Shown one piece after another: positions 1 through 6,616 of a DNA stretch of 13,618 nucleotides (the stretch's first letter is position 1; each line of letters begins with the position of its first letter). The stretch covers positions 1 through 13,618 of the forward strand of contig CAMUZJ010000025.1 of the NCBI GenBank assembly GCA_947165195.1, written 5' to 3'. The notes beneath the pieces were generated by a model. That model saw only the letters and a program-made list of their open reading frames with translations, was not told the origin of the DNA and ran no database searches. This DNA comes from an uncultured Bacillota bacterium (GTDB lineage: Bacteria > Bacillota_I > Bacilli_A > RF39 > UBA660). The translations under genes were made by a program, and so were the position numbers.

Positions 1-10
1 TAAACGGAAA

Positions 11-86
11 TGGTGTCTTTGAAGGGAATCGAACCCTTAGTCTCTTTCGTCGGAGGAAAGAATTTTATCCATTAAACTACAAAGAC
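11..86 (-). tRNA. tRNA-Arg (anticodon CCG), CCA encoded
   Basis: Read on the minus strand, this folds as a complete 76-nt cloverleaf including an encoded 3' CCA (11-13). The acceptor stem GTCTTTG/CAAAGAC is 7 perfect pairs with discriminator A. The D arm is GTTT/AAAT. The anticodon stem is CTTTC/GAAAG around the 7-nt loop CTCCGAC, which places CCG (51-53) at positions 34-36. The variable loop is 5 nt, and the T stem AAGGG/CCCTT closes the loop TTCGATT. Anticodon CCG reads the arginine codon CGG, a rare codon in such an AT-rich genome. It lies 23 nt downstream of the lipoprotein gene on the same strand. I see no clear promoter of its own, so it may be co-transcribed with that gene. Confidence 0.97.
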
Positions 87-109
87 AAATAGAAAAAGAA
101 AAATATTTA

Positions 110-613
110 TTATTTCTTTTCTTTAATAGTACATTTACTACTATTTTCCTTAAAAGATTCCTTTATCTCTTCTAAAGATATATTTTTTTCATTAATAGAG
201 TCCAAATCAAGAGTTAATGTAGAAATAGAAGATTTATCTTCAAATTCTGTATGACAATCCCCATATTGAAAAAGAAGCCCCATTTCTCCACTACTACACA
301 TACTTACATTTTTTAACATATTAATTTCTTCTTCTGTAGCACTATCATCAAATGTTAATTTTACTATAAAACTACCATCCAAGAACTCATTTGTATCATA
401 GTCTTTAGTTACATGAATTGTTTTATTTACTAAAACTCCTCCTTCATTATCTTCTATATTACAATCTAAAACCTGAATACCCTTTGGTATTTCAACTCTT
501 TTATGAATAGAAGTTGTAGTATTATCTTCTTTTTTTACTTCTACTTTACCACAACCTGTTAAACAAATCATCATAGAAAATATAAGAAAAGTACCAATTA
601 TTATTTTTTTCAT
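110..613 (-). CDS. small secreted lipoprotein with four extra cysteines, function unknown
   Basis: A 167-residue predicted lipoprotein. The N-terminus has a positively charged start, a hydrophobic stretch (4-18) and the lipobox L18-T19-G20-C21, so signal peptidase II cleavage and lipidation at Cys21 are expected, anchoring it on the outer face of the membrane. The mature part is acidic and carries cysteines at 51, 106, 120 and 161, enough for two disulfides outside the cell. A perfect Shine-Dalgarno (AAGGAGG) sits 7 nt before the ATG. It lies 16 nt downstream of another small lipoprotein gene, so the two are probably one transcript. Both proteins place one Cys about 25-30 residues after the lipidated Cys and one near the C-terminus, suggesting a shared fold or old duplication (inference). 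I do not recognise a named family. Confidence 0.85.
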   Translation of the reverse strand: MKKIIIGTFLIFSMMICLTGCGKVEVKKEDNTTTSIHKRVEIPKGIQVLDCNIEDNEGGVLVNKTIHVTKDYDTNEFLDGSFIVKLTFDDSATEEEINMLKNVSMCSSGEMGLLFQYGDCHTEFEDKSSISTLTLDLDSINEKNISLEEIKESFKENSSKCTIKEKK

Positions 614-629
614 AGATTACCTCCTTTTT

Positions 630-1142
630 TTATTTTTCATAACATGTTGTACCAAATTTCTCTGCAAATTCTAACCAATCTTTTAAAGATACTTTTCCAT
701 TTTTTATAACAGAAGTATCTGCATTTTCTAATTCTTTTAATTTTACTAAGTCTACTTTATTATAATAAATAGTTGTATCACTAATAACAGATTTTTCATC
801 TCTTGTTATAAGATTATCATAATATTTTAAGTCTTCATATCTTTGAAATATTTTTTTATAAGCCTCTTCATAAGTAGAAAGTATCTCTTCATTAGTAGTA
901 TTTATCTTCTCTATAGAATGTAATACATCTATATTGCCATGAGAGTATTTCACTTCATAAGACAAATCAACAGAAACTCCTTCTTGAGCAGTAGCAGCTC
1001 TAGTACAAATAAGAGTACCATTACTATTTTCTAAATTCGAGTCCGAATCAACTTTTTCTCCTGATTGTATTTTTTCACTACATCCAGTAACAAGGAAAAG
1101 ACAAATCATAACTAAAAATAATAATAATTTATTTTTATTCAT
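630..1142 (-). CDS. small secreted lipoprotein, faintly DUF1307/YehR-like
   Basis: A 170-residue predicted lipoprotein with a hydrophobic signal segment (5-18) and lipobox V18-T19-G20-C21. After a Ser/Asn/Glu-rich linker (22-42) the mature domain begins at LICT (Cys46) and ends with Cys167, which could form one disulfide. The order of a repetitive beta-like N-terminal part, a central YEEAYKKIFQRYEDL helix and a following DTTIYYNKVDLVKLKEL segment recalls the DUF1307/YehR lipoproteins of Bacillota. This is a weak resemblance from memory and was not tested. A strong ribosome site (GGGGAGG) lies 4 nt before the ATG, directly behind an extended -10 promoter. It is the first gene of a likely two-gene unit with the lipoprotein gene at 110-613. 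Its promoter overlaps the 3' end of a group II intron remnant. Confidence 0.83.
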   Translation of the reverse strand: MNKNKLLLFLVMICLFLVTGCSEKIQSGEKVDSDSNLENSNGTLICTRAATAQEGVSVDLSYEVKYSHGNIDVLHSIEKINTTNEEILSTYEEAYKKIFQRYEDLKYYDNLITRDEKSVISDTTIYYNKVDLVKLKELENADTSVIKNGKVSLKDWLEFAEKFGTTCYEK

Positions 1143-1161
1143 AGTACCTCCCCATAAGAAG

Positions 1162-1191
1162 ATTATACCATAAAAAATCGAATAGAGTAAA
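1162..1191 (-). promoter_or_regulatory. promoter of the lipoprotein pair (extended -10)
   Basis: The -10 TATAAT (1162-1167) is preceded by TGG (1168-1170), giving an extended -10. The -35 is TTTACT (1186-1191) with an 18-nt spacer. Predicted transcription starts only about 15-20 nt before the ATG at 1142. The -35 falls inside domain VI of the adjoining intron remnant. Confidence 0.65.
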
Positions 1192-1391
1192 TTTTCAATA
1201 AAGTTTTCGATATTTATTGATATGATACCCTCTCACACCACCGCACGTACCGTTTGGTATACGGCGGTTTAGTTTGTAATAATATGTACTTTTAAGTAGT
1301 GGACTGATGCTTTGTGCTTCCCTAACACTTCGTTGATACCTACGCGTGTAAGGGACTTTCACCCTCTAGATATATGCCATGCACGGCACAC
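1177..1391 (-). mobile_element. ORF-less, internally deleted group IIC intron remnant
   Basis: On the minus strand the segment opens with GTGTGCC at 1391, the typical 5' end of bacterial group II introns. A short TGCC/GGCA hairpin and the AGGG-TGAAAGT-CCCT hairpin of domain I follow. After a short middle part containing TAGGTATCAACG, it ends with an intact domain V and domain VI. From memory, these blocks resemble the Oceanobacillus iheyensis IIC intron end to end. About 215 nt remain against some 400 nt of ribozyme core plus a reverse-transcriptase ORF in a full element. Most of domain I, including exon-binding loops, and the whole RT ORF are missing, so self-splicing or mobility is not expected. 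The left boundary directly follows the U-tract of the 1392-1419 terminator. Class IIC introns are known to insert behind intrinsic terminators. Joining the flanks restores one continuous T-rich run. Confidence 0.85.
1236..1269 (-). other. group II intron domain V (catalytic hairpin)
   Basis: On the minus strand, ACCGCCGTA pairs with TGCGGTGGT. The 2-nt bulge CG follows, then TACC pairs with GGTA under the loop AAAC. This gives the 34-nt length, CGC catalytic triad and two-base bulge that define domain V. G-U pairs sit in the expected lower stem. Domain VI follows at 1177-1235: AGAGGGTA pairs with TACTCT-A-TT leaving one bulged A as branch-point candidate, and CAATAAA pairs perfectly with TTTATTG in its upper stem. 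Both domains look structurally intact although the rest of the ribozyme is largely deleted. Confidence 0.88.
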
Positions 1392-1419
1392 AAGAAAAGA
1401 CAGAAACTAATTTTCTGCC
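1392..1419 (-). terminator. Rho-independent terminator of the hydrolase gene
   Basis: The minus-strand stem is GGCAGAAA / TTTCTGTC (1412-1419 with 1399-1406), 8 pairs including one G-U. The loop is ATTAG and the tail is TTTTCTT (1392-1398). The 5' arm touches the stop codon of the hydrolase. The group IIC intron remnant begins at the next base. Confidence 0.75.
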
Positions 1420-2288
1420 TAAATAAATTTTTTTATCTTTTCTAAATATTCATGTTTAATTTCTAAATCTTTTGTATTTAGGAATCCATGAGAAGCATAT
1501 AAAATATTTTGATAAGAGGAATTTTTATTTGATTCATTTAAATACTCATAAAAAAGCTTTCCCTCATCTTTTAATGGATCTAAATCCCCAGTTAAAATCA
1601 ATGTCATAGGATAATTTTTATAATCACGATTCAGAAGAGGAAACATATCAGAAGAGTTATTTTTTTTATTATAACCGATATATTTTTTTAAATAAGAATG
1701 AAGCTTCATTAAAAGATTTTTATTAGAAATATATCCTTTTTGAATTGAGGAAAATTTACTATCTTCTTCATAATCTCCTGATAATAAAGGGTATAGTAAA
1801 ACTTCTTTCTGAATATAATCTAAATGTTTTTTCAAGAAACGAAAGGTAATAGAGCTTAGATAATTTCCACCAGTTGAGTCTCCCATTAATATAATCTTGT
1901 TTTTATTTACTCCTATTTCTTCTAATTGACAATATAAATATTTTATAATATTTTCTAATTTATCTAAGATATCTGGATATTTTACTTCACAATCAAAGTA
2001 ATCAATGGCAATAATTAATGTATCCAACTCAATAGATAAATCAGAACAAATACTAGCATATTCATGTGAACACTTTGTTAAATCTCCATTTCCTGGAAGA
2101 TAAAGAATAATTTTTTTTATATCTGAAATCTTGTTGGGATAAAATACTCGAACAGGTAAAAGGCTATCATCAAAAACAATTCTATAGTTGGAAATGTTTC
2201 TTTTAGAAATAGAAGGATGAATAATATCACAAACCCTCCGATATAATTTATAGCGAATAGCATTTTCAAATTCTGTTTTCTTATTCAT
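1419..2288 (-). CDS. alpha/beta hydrolase, HSL-type esterase/lipase
   Basis: A 289-residue cytosolic serine hydrolase of the hormone-sensitive-lipase (acetyl-esterase) branch, predicted to cleave short-chain esters; the natural substrate is unknown. The nucleophile elbow is G136-D-S138-T-G140. The catalytic acid is D237 in GDLDPLKDEG, and the base is H267 in ASHGF. The usual HGGG oxyanion motif is replaced by LPGNGD at 64-69, a departure from the family that may alter the oxyanion hole. No signal peptide is visible. The ribosome site is modest (GGTGA, about 6 nt before ATG). An extended -10 (TGA-TATGAT, 2304-2312) lies just upstream with no good -35. It follows two acyltransferase genes on the same strand, which would fit a lipid-related role, but that is only context. 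It ends in its own terminator. Confidence 0.85.
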   Translation of the reverse strand: MNKKTEFENAIRYKLYRRVCDIIHPSISKRNISNYRIVFDDSLLPVRVFYPNKISDIKKIILYLPGNGDLTKCSHEYASICSDLSIELDTLIIAIDYFDCEVKYPDILDKLENIIKYLYCQLEEIGVNKNKIILMGDSTGGNYLSSITFRFLKKHLDYIQKEVLLYPLLSGDYEEDSKFSSIQKGYISNKNLLMKLHSYLKKYIGYNKKNNSSDMFPLLNRDYKNYPMTLILTGDLDPLKDEGKLFYEYLNESNKNSSYQNILYASHGFLNTKDLEIKHEYLEKIKKFI

Positions 2289-2303
2289 TTTATCACCGTA
2301 TTT

Positions 2304-2312
2304 ATCATATCA
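2304..2312 (-). promoter_or_regulatory. possible extended -10 of the hydrolase gene
   Basis: The minus strand shows TGA-TATGAT about 15 nt before the start codon. No recognisable -35 was found at 16-19 nt, so this is a weak candidate resting only on the TG-extended -10. Confidence 0.3.
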
Positions 2313-2335
2313 TAAATATAAATGATGTTTTTTCT

Positions 2336-2361
2336 AAAAAATAAATACTTTACACTATTTA
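2336..2361 (-). terminator. weak AT-only hairpin after the second acyltransferase gene
   Basis: The minus-strand TAAATA/TATTTA stem (6 A-T pairs, 8-nt loop) is followed by six Ts (2336-2341). It overlaps the stop codon at 2355. The stem has no G-C pairs, so termination would be weak at best. Confidence 0.3.
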
Positions 2362-3203
2362 CCAATATTTTTCAGGTTTTCTTGTATTAATTCACGAATT
2401 GCTGCTTCTAATTTTTTATTAGCAACTTCTAAATCTTCCTCTTTTGAAACTTTAAAAGGTTTTCCTATTCGAACTGTTAAGTTTTTACTTCTAAATTTAT
2501 AATCTCCAGTAATACCAAAAGGAACTAAATAAGAATCTGTTTTTTGAGCCATAGAAACAGCCCCAAATTTGAAAGGTAATAAAATATGATTATAATAATC
2601 TTCTTCTGTAATTACCTTTTCTTCTATTTTCTTTTTTAAAAAATCATCTATTTTGTATAAATTATCAATAAACTCTTTTTCTTCTATTACTTTTTCTTTC
2701 ACAAGTTCCTCTACATATTCCACTTGTGAAGTCCTATTCTTCTTAACATTTTTATAAAATGTTTCATAATCAACTTCTTTTGTTTTTCCATAACAATCAT
2801 ATAGCTCTTTTATCTTTTCATCTTTTAATCCATTTCTAGTACCTTCTGGAAATAAGCCTAAAGCGTGACCGTTTTCAAGAACTTCCATAGCTGCTGATTT
2901 TGCACTATCATCATGTATTTTTCTATTAACAGGAATACAACCTGCCATTTTAAAGAACCATCTAGTTTTTGGACTATCAAAATACTCTTTTTTAGCCATA
3001 TAATGAACTGGTCTTTTCGTATGAATTAAAACTGAGTTTTGATCCATAACATGAATATGGTTTCCAGTCATTAAAATAGAACCTGTTTCAGGAATATTTT
3101 CTGCTCCTATTACTTTTGGATTATAATAAAGCTTATATACAACTCCTAATATTGCTTTTATTATCTTATAACCATACATTTTATCTTTTTTCTTTGTTTC
3201 CAT
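2355..3203 (-). CDS. PlsC-type 1-acylglycerol-3-phosphate acyltransferase with a large charged insertion
   Basis: A 282-residue lysophospholipid acyltransferase-family protein, predicted to transfer an acyl chain to 1-acylglycerol-3-phosphate to make phosphatidate at the membrane face. The catalytic HX4D motif is H49-IHVM-D54. FPEGTRN (118-124) is the phosphate-binding block, and LVPFGITG (226-233) is the late conserved block. The N-terminal part (10-28) is hydrophobic. Between FPEGTRN and LPFKFGA (209-215) lie about 84 residues, where the upstream paralogue has 6. The extra ~78 residues are Lys/Glu-rich and probably helical, with an EKVI-type phrase seen twice. This is a true insertion, since both flanks align. 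A strong GGAGG precedes the ATG. It sits 17 nt after the paralogue, so the two share an operon. What the insertion does is unknown. Confidence 0.88.
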   Translation of the reverse strand: METKKKDKMYGYKIIKAILGVVYKLYYNPKVIGAENIPETGSILMTGNHIHVMDQNSVLIHTKRPVHYMAKKEYFDSPKTRWFFKMAGCIPVNRKIHDDSAKSAAMEVLENGHALGLFPEGTRNGLKDEKIKELYDCYGKTKEVDYETFYKNVKKNRTSQVEYVEELVKEKVIEEKEFIDNLYKIDDFLKKKIEEKVITEEDYYNHILLPFKFGAVSMAQKTDSYLVPFGITGDYKFRSKNLTVRIGKPFKVSKEEDLEVANKKLEAAIRELIQENLKNIGK

Positions 3204-3220
3204 ACTAACCTCCGAATGAA

Positions 3221-3799
3221 CTAATTCTTTCCTTCTAACTTTTTACTGATAATTTCCATCAACTTTTGATTTTCTTTATCCAAATCATCTGATACTTTTA
3301 TTGGCTTTAAAAATTCCACTCTAAGACTTTTTCTAAACAATTTATATTTTCCTGTAATAACAAATGGCACCAAAGTAGCATTTGCCTCTTTACTCATTTT
3401 AACAGCACCTATCTTAAATGGAAGGATTACATTCTCTGTTCTATTAATTGTTCCTTCTGGAAAAATGCCAATACATTCGCCATTTTTTAAAGCTTCTATT
3501 GCGTTACTTAAAGCACCTTTATCATGAATCTTTCTATTAACAGGAATTGCTCCCATTCCTTTCACAATAGGTTTGGTAATTCCTTTAAATAATTCTATTT
3601 TAGCCAAAAAATGAACTTGTCTTTTTCCTGTTACTCCAACAAGCATAACTGGATCTAACCATTTTGTATGATTTCCAGCTAACACCAAAGCCCCTCCATC
3701 TTTTGGAATATTATCTAACCCTACTACTGTTGGTCTAAACAATGTATAAATTAATCCTTTAACAATTGGTCTTACAACCTTATAAAATATAGTATCCAT
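3221..3799 (-). CDS. plsC: PlsC-type 1-acylglycerol-3-phosphate acyltransferase
   Basis: A compact 192-residue acyltransferase, normal length for the short PlsC subgroup. The catalytic motif is H44-TKWL-D49 and the substrate-binding motif is FPEGTIN (113-119). IPVNRKIHD (85-93) is shared word for word, apart from flanks, with the next gene, and LVPFVITG (143-150) closes the core. A short N-terminal amphipathic/hydrophobic segment (5-22) should hold it on the membrane. Predicted reaction: acylation of lysophosphatidate to phosphatidate in phospholipid synthesis. It is first in a two-gene operon with its longer paralogue, a likely tandem duplication. Transcription likely starts from the promoter at 3819-3847. 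The ribosome site is AGGTGG, about 5 nt before ATG. Which of the two is the housekeeping enzyme cannot be decided here; this one is closer to the standard form. Confidence 0.88.
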   Translation of the reverse strand: MDTIFYKVVRPIVKGLIYTLFRPTVVGLDNIPKDGGALVLAGNHTKWLDPVMLVGVTGKRQVHFLAKIELFKGITKPIVKGMGAIPVNRKIHDKGALSNAIEALKNGECIGIFPEGTINRTENVILPFKIGAVKMSKEANATLVPFVITGKYKLFRKSLRVEFLKPIKVSDDLDKENQKLMEIISKKLEGKN

Positions 3800-3818
3800 T
3801 TTACCACCTACTAAAAAT

Positions 3819-3847
3819 ATTATAAAAGAAATAATGGAAATAGTAAA
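3819..3847 (-). promoter_or_regulatory. promoter of the acyltransferase operon
   Basis: The -35 TTTACT (3842-3847) and -10 TATAAT (3819-3824) are separated by exactly 17 nt on the minus strand, about 20 nt before the first acyltransferase start. A 16-bp-period direct repeat covers the -35 and spacer. Confidence 0.7.
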
Positions 3848-3858
3848 TAACGGAAATA
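3829..3858. repeat. tandem direct repeat across the acyltransferase promoter
   Basis: On the plus strand AAATAATGGAAATA (3829-3842) recurs as AAATAACGGAAATA (3845-3858), 13 of 14 bases identical at a 16-bp period. It covers the spacer, the -35 and the bases upstream, where a repressor or activator would bind. It does not look like a FapR site as I recall that motif. Confidence 0.55.
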
Positions 3859-3871
3859 ATAAATGTTTACT

Positions 3872-4585
3872 TTACGAATCTAAACTATTTAATATAACAA
3901 CATTCCCCTTATCTTTATTAGATAAAATATGATGAAGTTCTAATTGCCTTTTTACTTCTTTACTAACTCCTAAAGAACCATCTAGCAATTCACAATTTGG
4001 AAAATAATTTAAAATATCATTTTTAATATAGGGATAATGTGTACATCCTAAAACAATAGAATCTAGATTTTTATCTTTGTAAGTTTGATAAATATTTTCT
4101 AATATCTCTTTTATTTTCAAACTATTTTTACACTCTATTGCATTTGCTAAACCATAGCAAGATTCTAAATAAATATTTTGGTCGAATCGTATATTTTCTT
4201 CTACTAATTCCTTTGTTCTATAACTTTCTATAGTAGCAGGTGTTGCCATAACAAGAGTATTTTTAAAATTTTTGTCGCATGCTAGTTTAATAGCAGGTAC
4301 ACATCCAACAAATATTAAATGAGGAAACAATTCCCTTAATTTTTTCATACATCGTGTAGTTGCTGTATTACAAGCGATAACGATTAATTTACAACCTCTA
4401 CTTTCCAAATCTTGAACAATAGAGCTAGTAATATTGATTAATTCTTCATCACTTTTTTCACCATACGGATTATTTTTACTATCTCCATAATAAATATAAT
4501 CATAATTTGGTAGTAATTCCGTAATCTTTTCTAATACAGTCAAACCACCAATCCCAGAATCAAAAACTCCTATCACAGTCATCAT
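3872..4585 (-). CDS. murI: glutamate racemase
   Basis: Converts L-glutamate to D-glutamate for peptidoglycan, in the cytosol and without a cofactor. The hallmark motifs are all present: FDSGIGG (8-14, with D9), YGDSKNNPYGEKS (33-45), ACNTATT (71-77, catalytic C72) and GCTHYP (180-185, catalytic C181 and H183). At 237 residues it is somewhat shorter than the usual 260-270, mainly at the C-terminus. The gene opens ATGATG. Only a poor GAGAG ribosome site is present, and the second ATG (4582) has the better spacing, so the first residue is uncertain. It lies 27 nt after prs with no terminator between, so co-transcription is likely. Its presence implies the organism makes a wall. Confidence 0.95.
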   Translation of the reverse strand: MMTVIGVFDSGIGGLTVLEKITELLPNYDYIYYGDSKNNPYGEKSDEELINITSSIVQDLESRGCKLIVIACNTATTRCMKKLRELFPHLIFVGCVPAIKLACDKNFKNTLVMATPATIESYRTKELVEENIRFDQNIYLESCYGLANAIECKNSLKIKEILENIYQTYKDKNLDSIVLGCTHYPYIKNDILNYFPNCELLDGSLGVSKEVKRQLELHHILSNKDKGNVVILNSLDS

Positions 4586-4612
4586 CTCTCTTTCTATGAG
4601 GCTAAATTATAG

Positions 4613-5686
4613 CTAAAAATTCTCTTTTTCTTTCTTTTTCTTTTCTTCTAAAAGTTTTAAAATCTTCTCTTTATCATTTTTTATTTTTTTAATGGATTCA
4701 TGTTTATGTAATGTTTTAATAATATCTGCTAGTTTTTCAGAACAATCTACTACATGAAACCATTCTTTTTCTAAATATTTTTTAGGGATATATGTTAAAT
4801 TCGTTGTATATAAATTATCAAAAATATGATTAGAATAAGCCTTATCAAATGCTTCTACCCCTTCTGTAAATAAGGCAAATGATGCTACAAAAGTAACTTC
4901 TTTTGCTCCCATTTCTTTTAATTTTTGACCAACATCTAACATAGAACCACCGGATGCTATCATATCATCTATTACTAATATATTCTTATCTTTCACAGAA
5001 CTTCCCAAATACATATGATCTACAATTGGATTTTTACCATCTACTACCTTTGATAAATCTCTTCTTTTATAAAATATTCCAACATCTACCCCTAATATTT
5101 CAGCATAATATTTGGCTCTTTCCATTGCTCCAATATCTGGACTAATAACTAACAAATTATCCGTATTTTCTGAAATAATGTATTCCTCTAAAATCGTATT
5201 AGCGGGATAAAAATTTTCAAAAGGTAAAGTAGGAATAGCATTACATACATTTGGATCATGACAATCTATTGTCACAATATGATTTACTCCCAAACGTTCT
5301 AACTCTTGTAAAGCTAAAGCACAGTCAAGACTCTCTTTTCCTTTTTTTCTATGCTGCCTTGATTGGTATAATAGTGGCATAACAACAGTTATATTTTCCG
5401 CATATCCAGAAATAGCGGATATAACTCTTTTTATATCTTGAAAATGTTCATCTGGACTCATAGGATGATCAATACCCTGCATTTTATAAGTAATACCATA
5501 ATTACCAACATCTGATAATATAAAAACATCTTCTCCTCTAACTGTACTTGTAATACTTACCTTTCCTTCTCCATTACTAAACCTAGTTTGTTCAAATTCA
5601 ATTAAACAATCTTCGTCTAAAAACTTAACAACTTTTTCTCCAACTTCTTTAAAATTATTCATAACAATTAATTTTAAATTTCCCAT
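4613..5686 (-). CDS. prs: ribose-phosphate pyrophosphokinase (PRPP synthetase)
   Basis: Makes PRPP from ribose 5-phosphate and ATP for nucleotide, His and Trp synthesis. Counting from the chosen start, the ATP-loop residues are in QSRQHRK (108-114). The conserved His is in CHDPN (H143), SPDIGAMERAKYYAE is at 182-196, and the PRPP-binding loop is DDMIASGGS (240-248). At 357 residues it is longer than the ~315 of classical Prs, and it has the divergent SRQHRKK and CHDPN forms that I associate with a second Prs type in Bacillota. The last ~30 residues are a Lys/Glu-rich tail. The frame stays open to an ATG at 5698, but the Shine-Dalgarno GGAGG lies inside those extra codons, 5 nt before the ATG at 5686, so the shorter start is used. 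Confidence 0.92.
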   Translation of the reverse strand: MGNLKLIVMNNFKEVGEKVVKFLDEDCLIEFEQTRFSNGEGKVSITSTVRGEDVFILSDVGNYGITYKMQGIDHPMSPDEHFQDIKRVISAISGYAENITVVMPLLYQSRQHRKKGKESLDCALALQELERLGVNHIVTIDCHDPNVCNAIPTLPFENFYPANTILEEYIISENTDNLLVISPDIGAMERAKYYAEILGVDVGIFYKRRDLSKVVDGKNPIVDHMYLGSSVKDKNILVIDDMIASGGSMLDVGQKLKEMGAKEVTFVASFALFTEGVEAFDKAYSNHIFDNLYTTNLTYIPKKYLEKEWFHVVDCSEKLADIIKTLHKHESIKKIKNDKEKILKLLEEKKKKEKENF

Positions 5687-5699
5687 ATACTCCTCCATC

Positions 5700-5739
5700 T
5701 TTATAAAATAAAAACTAAAACGCTAACTTTTTAGTTTTT
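5700..5739 (-). terminator. terminator of the YitT-family gene
   Basis: A perfect 11-bp AT-rich stem (5729-5739 with 5710-5720) has an 8-nt loop containing the TAG stop of the gene. On the minus strand it is followed by ATTTTAT. The symmetrical A/T tracts mean it could also work in the other direction. Confidence 0.65.
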
Positions 5740-6592
5740 TTACTTTATTTGACTTAATATGATTTCCAATAATATCTGATACTTCTAAAATAGTAACAAA
5801 TGCAGTTTCATCCATATCATCAATGATTTTTCTTAATTCAAAAACTTCTACTCTTGTCAAAACACAATATAAAACTTCCTTATCCCCACTAATAAGTCCT
5901 CTACCTCTAATAGTGGTTGTAGTTCTACCTAATTTTTCATAGATTTCTTGTGATAACTTTGTTCCATGAGATGTAACTATTAAAGCTGCTTTTGCTTGTT
6001 CAAGCCCTTCTGATACAAAATCAATTACTTTAAATGTCACAAAATAAGTAAATAGAGAATACATTGCCCTATCAAATTCAAAAATAAAACCTGCAACTGT
6101 ATAAATAAATAGATTAAAAATTAAAACGACTTGTCCAACCGAAAGAGAAGTTTTTTTACTGATTACTATCGCAACACTTTCTGTACCATCTACACATCCA
6201 CCTGATCGAATAACCAAGCCAACACCAGCTCCCAAAAGAACTCCTCCAAAGATAGACGCTAACAATTTATCTTCTGTAAAATGACCAACAGTATGGAAAA
6301 CTGTTAAAAAGATAGAAAAAACAATCATAGAATAAATGGTACGAATCAAAAAGTTTTTTCCTAAGTTTTTATATCCTATAAAAACAAATGGAATATTTAA
6401 AATTAAAACTAATAAGCTTAAAGAAATACCAGATAGTTTCGAGATAATAATACTAATTCCTGTAACTCCTCCATCCAAAATAGTATTAGGAATTAAAAAT
6501 GTTTCTAGTGATAAAGCAGCAATAATACATCCAACAGTAAGTAATATAAAAGACATAATAAATTTCAATTTCCTATTTTTTATTTTAGCCAA
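5723..6592 (-). CDS. YitT-family membrane protein (DUF161 + DUF2179), TTG start
   Basis: A 289-residue protein of the YitT/YebE-like family found widely in Bacillota; its function, possibly transport, is not established. From the TTG start there are about five hydrophobic membrane segments (roughly 12-32, 54-74, 85-103, 110-128, 150-172). Conserved motifs are GGVTGIS (41-47) and RSGGCVDGTE (129-138). A soluble C-terminal DUF2179 domain (about 200-275) contains the TTTIRGRGLISG phrase. An ATG at 6631 is in frame, but it lies inside the promoter spacer, upstream of the predicted transcription start. The Shine-Dalgarno AAGGAGG sits 7 nt before a TTG at 6592, so TTG is the start. The gene has its own promoter and terminator, so it is probably a single-gene unit. 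Confidence 0.9.
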   Translation of the reverse strand: MAKIKNRKLKFIMSFILLTVGCIIAALSLETFLIPNTILDGGVTGISIIISKLSGISLSLLVLILNIPFVFIGYKNLGKNFLIRTIYSMIVFSIFLTVFHTVGHFTEDKLLASIFGGVLLGAGVGLVIRSGGCVDGTESVAIVISKKTSLSVGQVVLIFNLFIYTVAGFIFEFDRAMYSLFTYFVTFKVIDFVSEGLEQAKAALIVTSHGTKLSQEIYEKLGRTTTTIRGRGLISGDKEVLYCVLTRVEVFELRKIIDDMDETAFVTILEVSDIIGNHIKSNKVKKLKS

Positions 6593-6616
6593 TTTTGTTC
6601 CTCCTTTTCTAATATA

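Noticed and set aside
86..113. Terminator between the lipoprotein gene and the tRNA
   Set aside because: The A/T-rich sequence after the stop can form only a bulged all-A/T stem; too weak to call.
1209..1235. Riboswitch or T-box in the 1143-1418 gap
   Set aside because: The structure there is fully explained by group II domains V and VI. No T-box sequence or tRNA-binding bulge was seen.
4586..4640. Internal promoter (TATAAT at about 4604) before murI
   Set aside because: A -10-like hexamer is present, but there is no -35 and no TG extension; the prs-murI spacing of 27 nt fits simple co-transcription.
4954..5145. 63-codon plus-strand open frame inside prs
   Set aside because: It lies wholly antisense to a well-supported enzyme gene and has no ribosome site or recognisable product.
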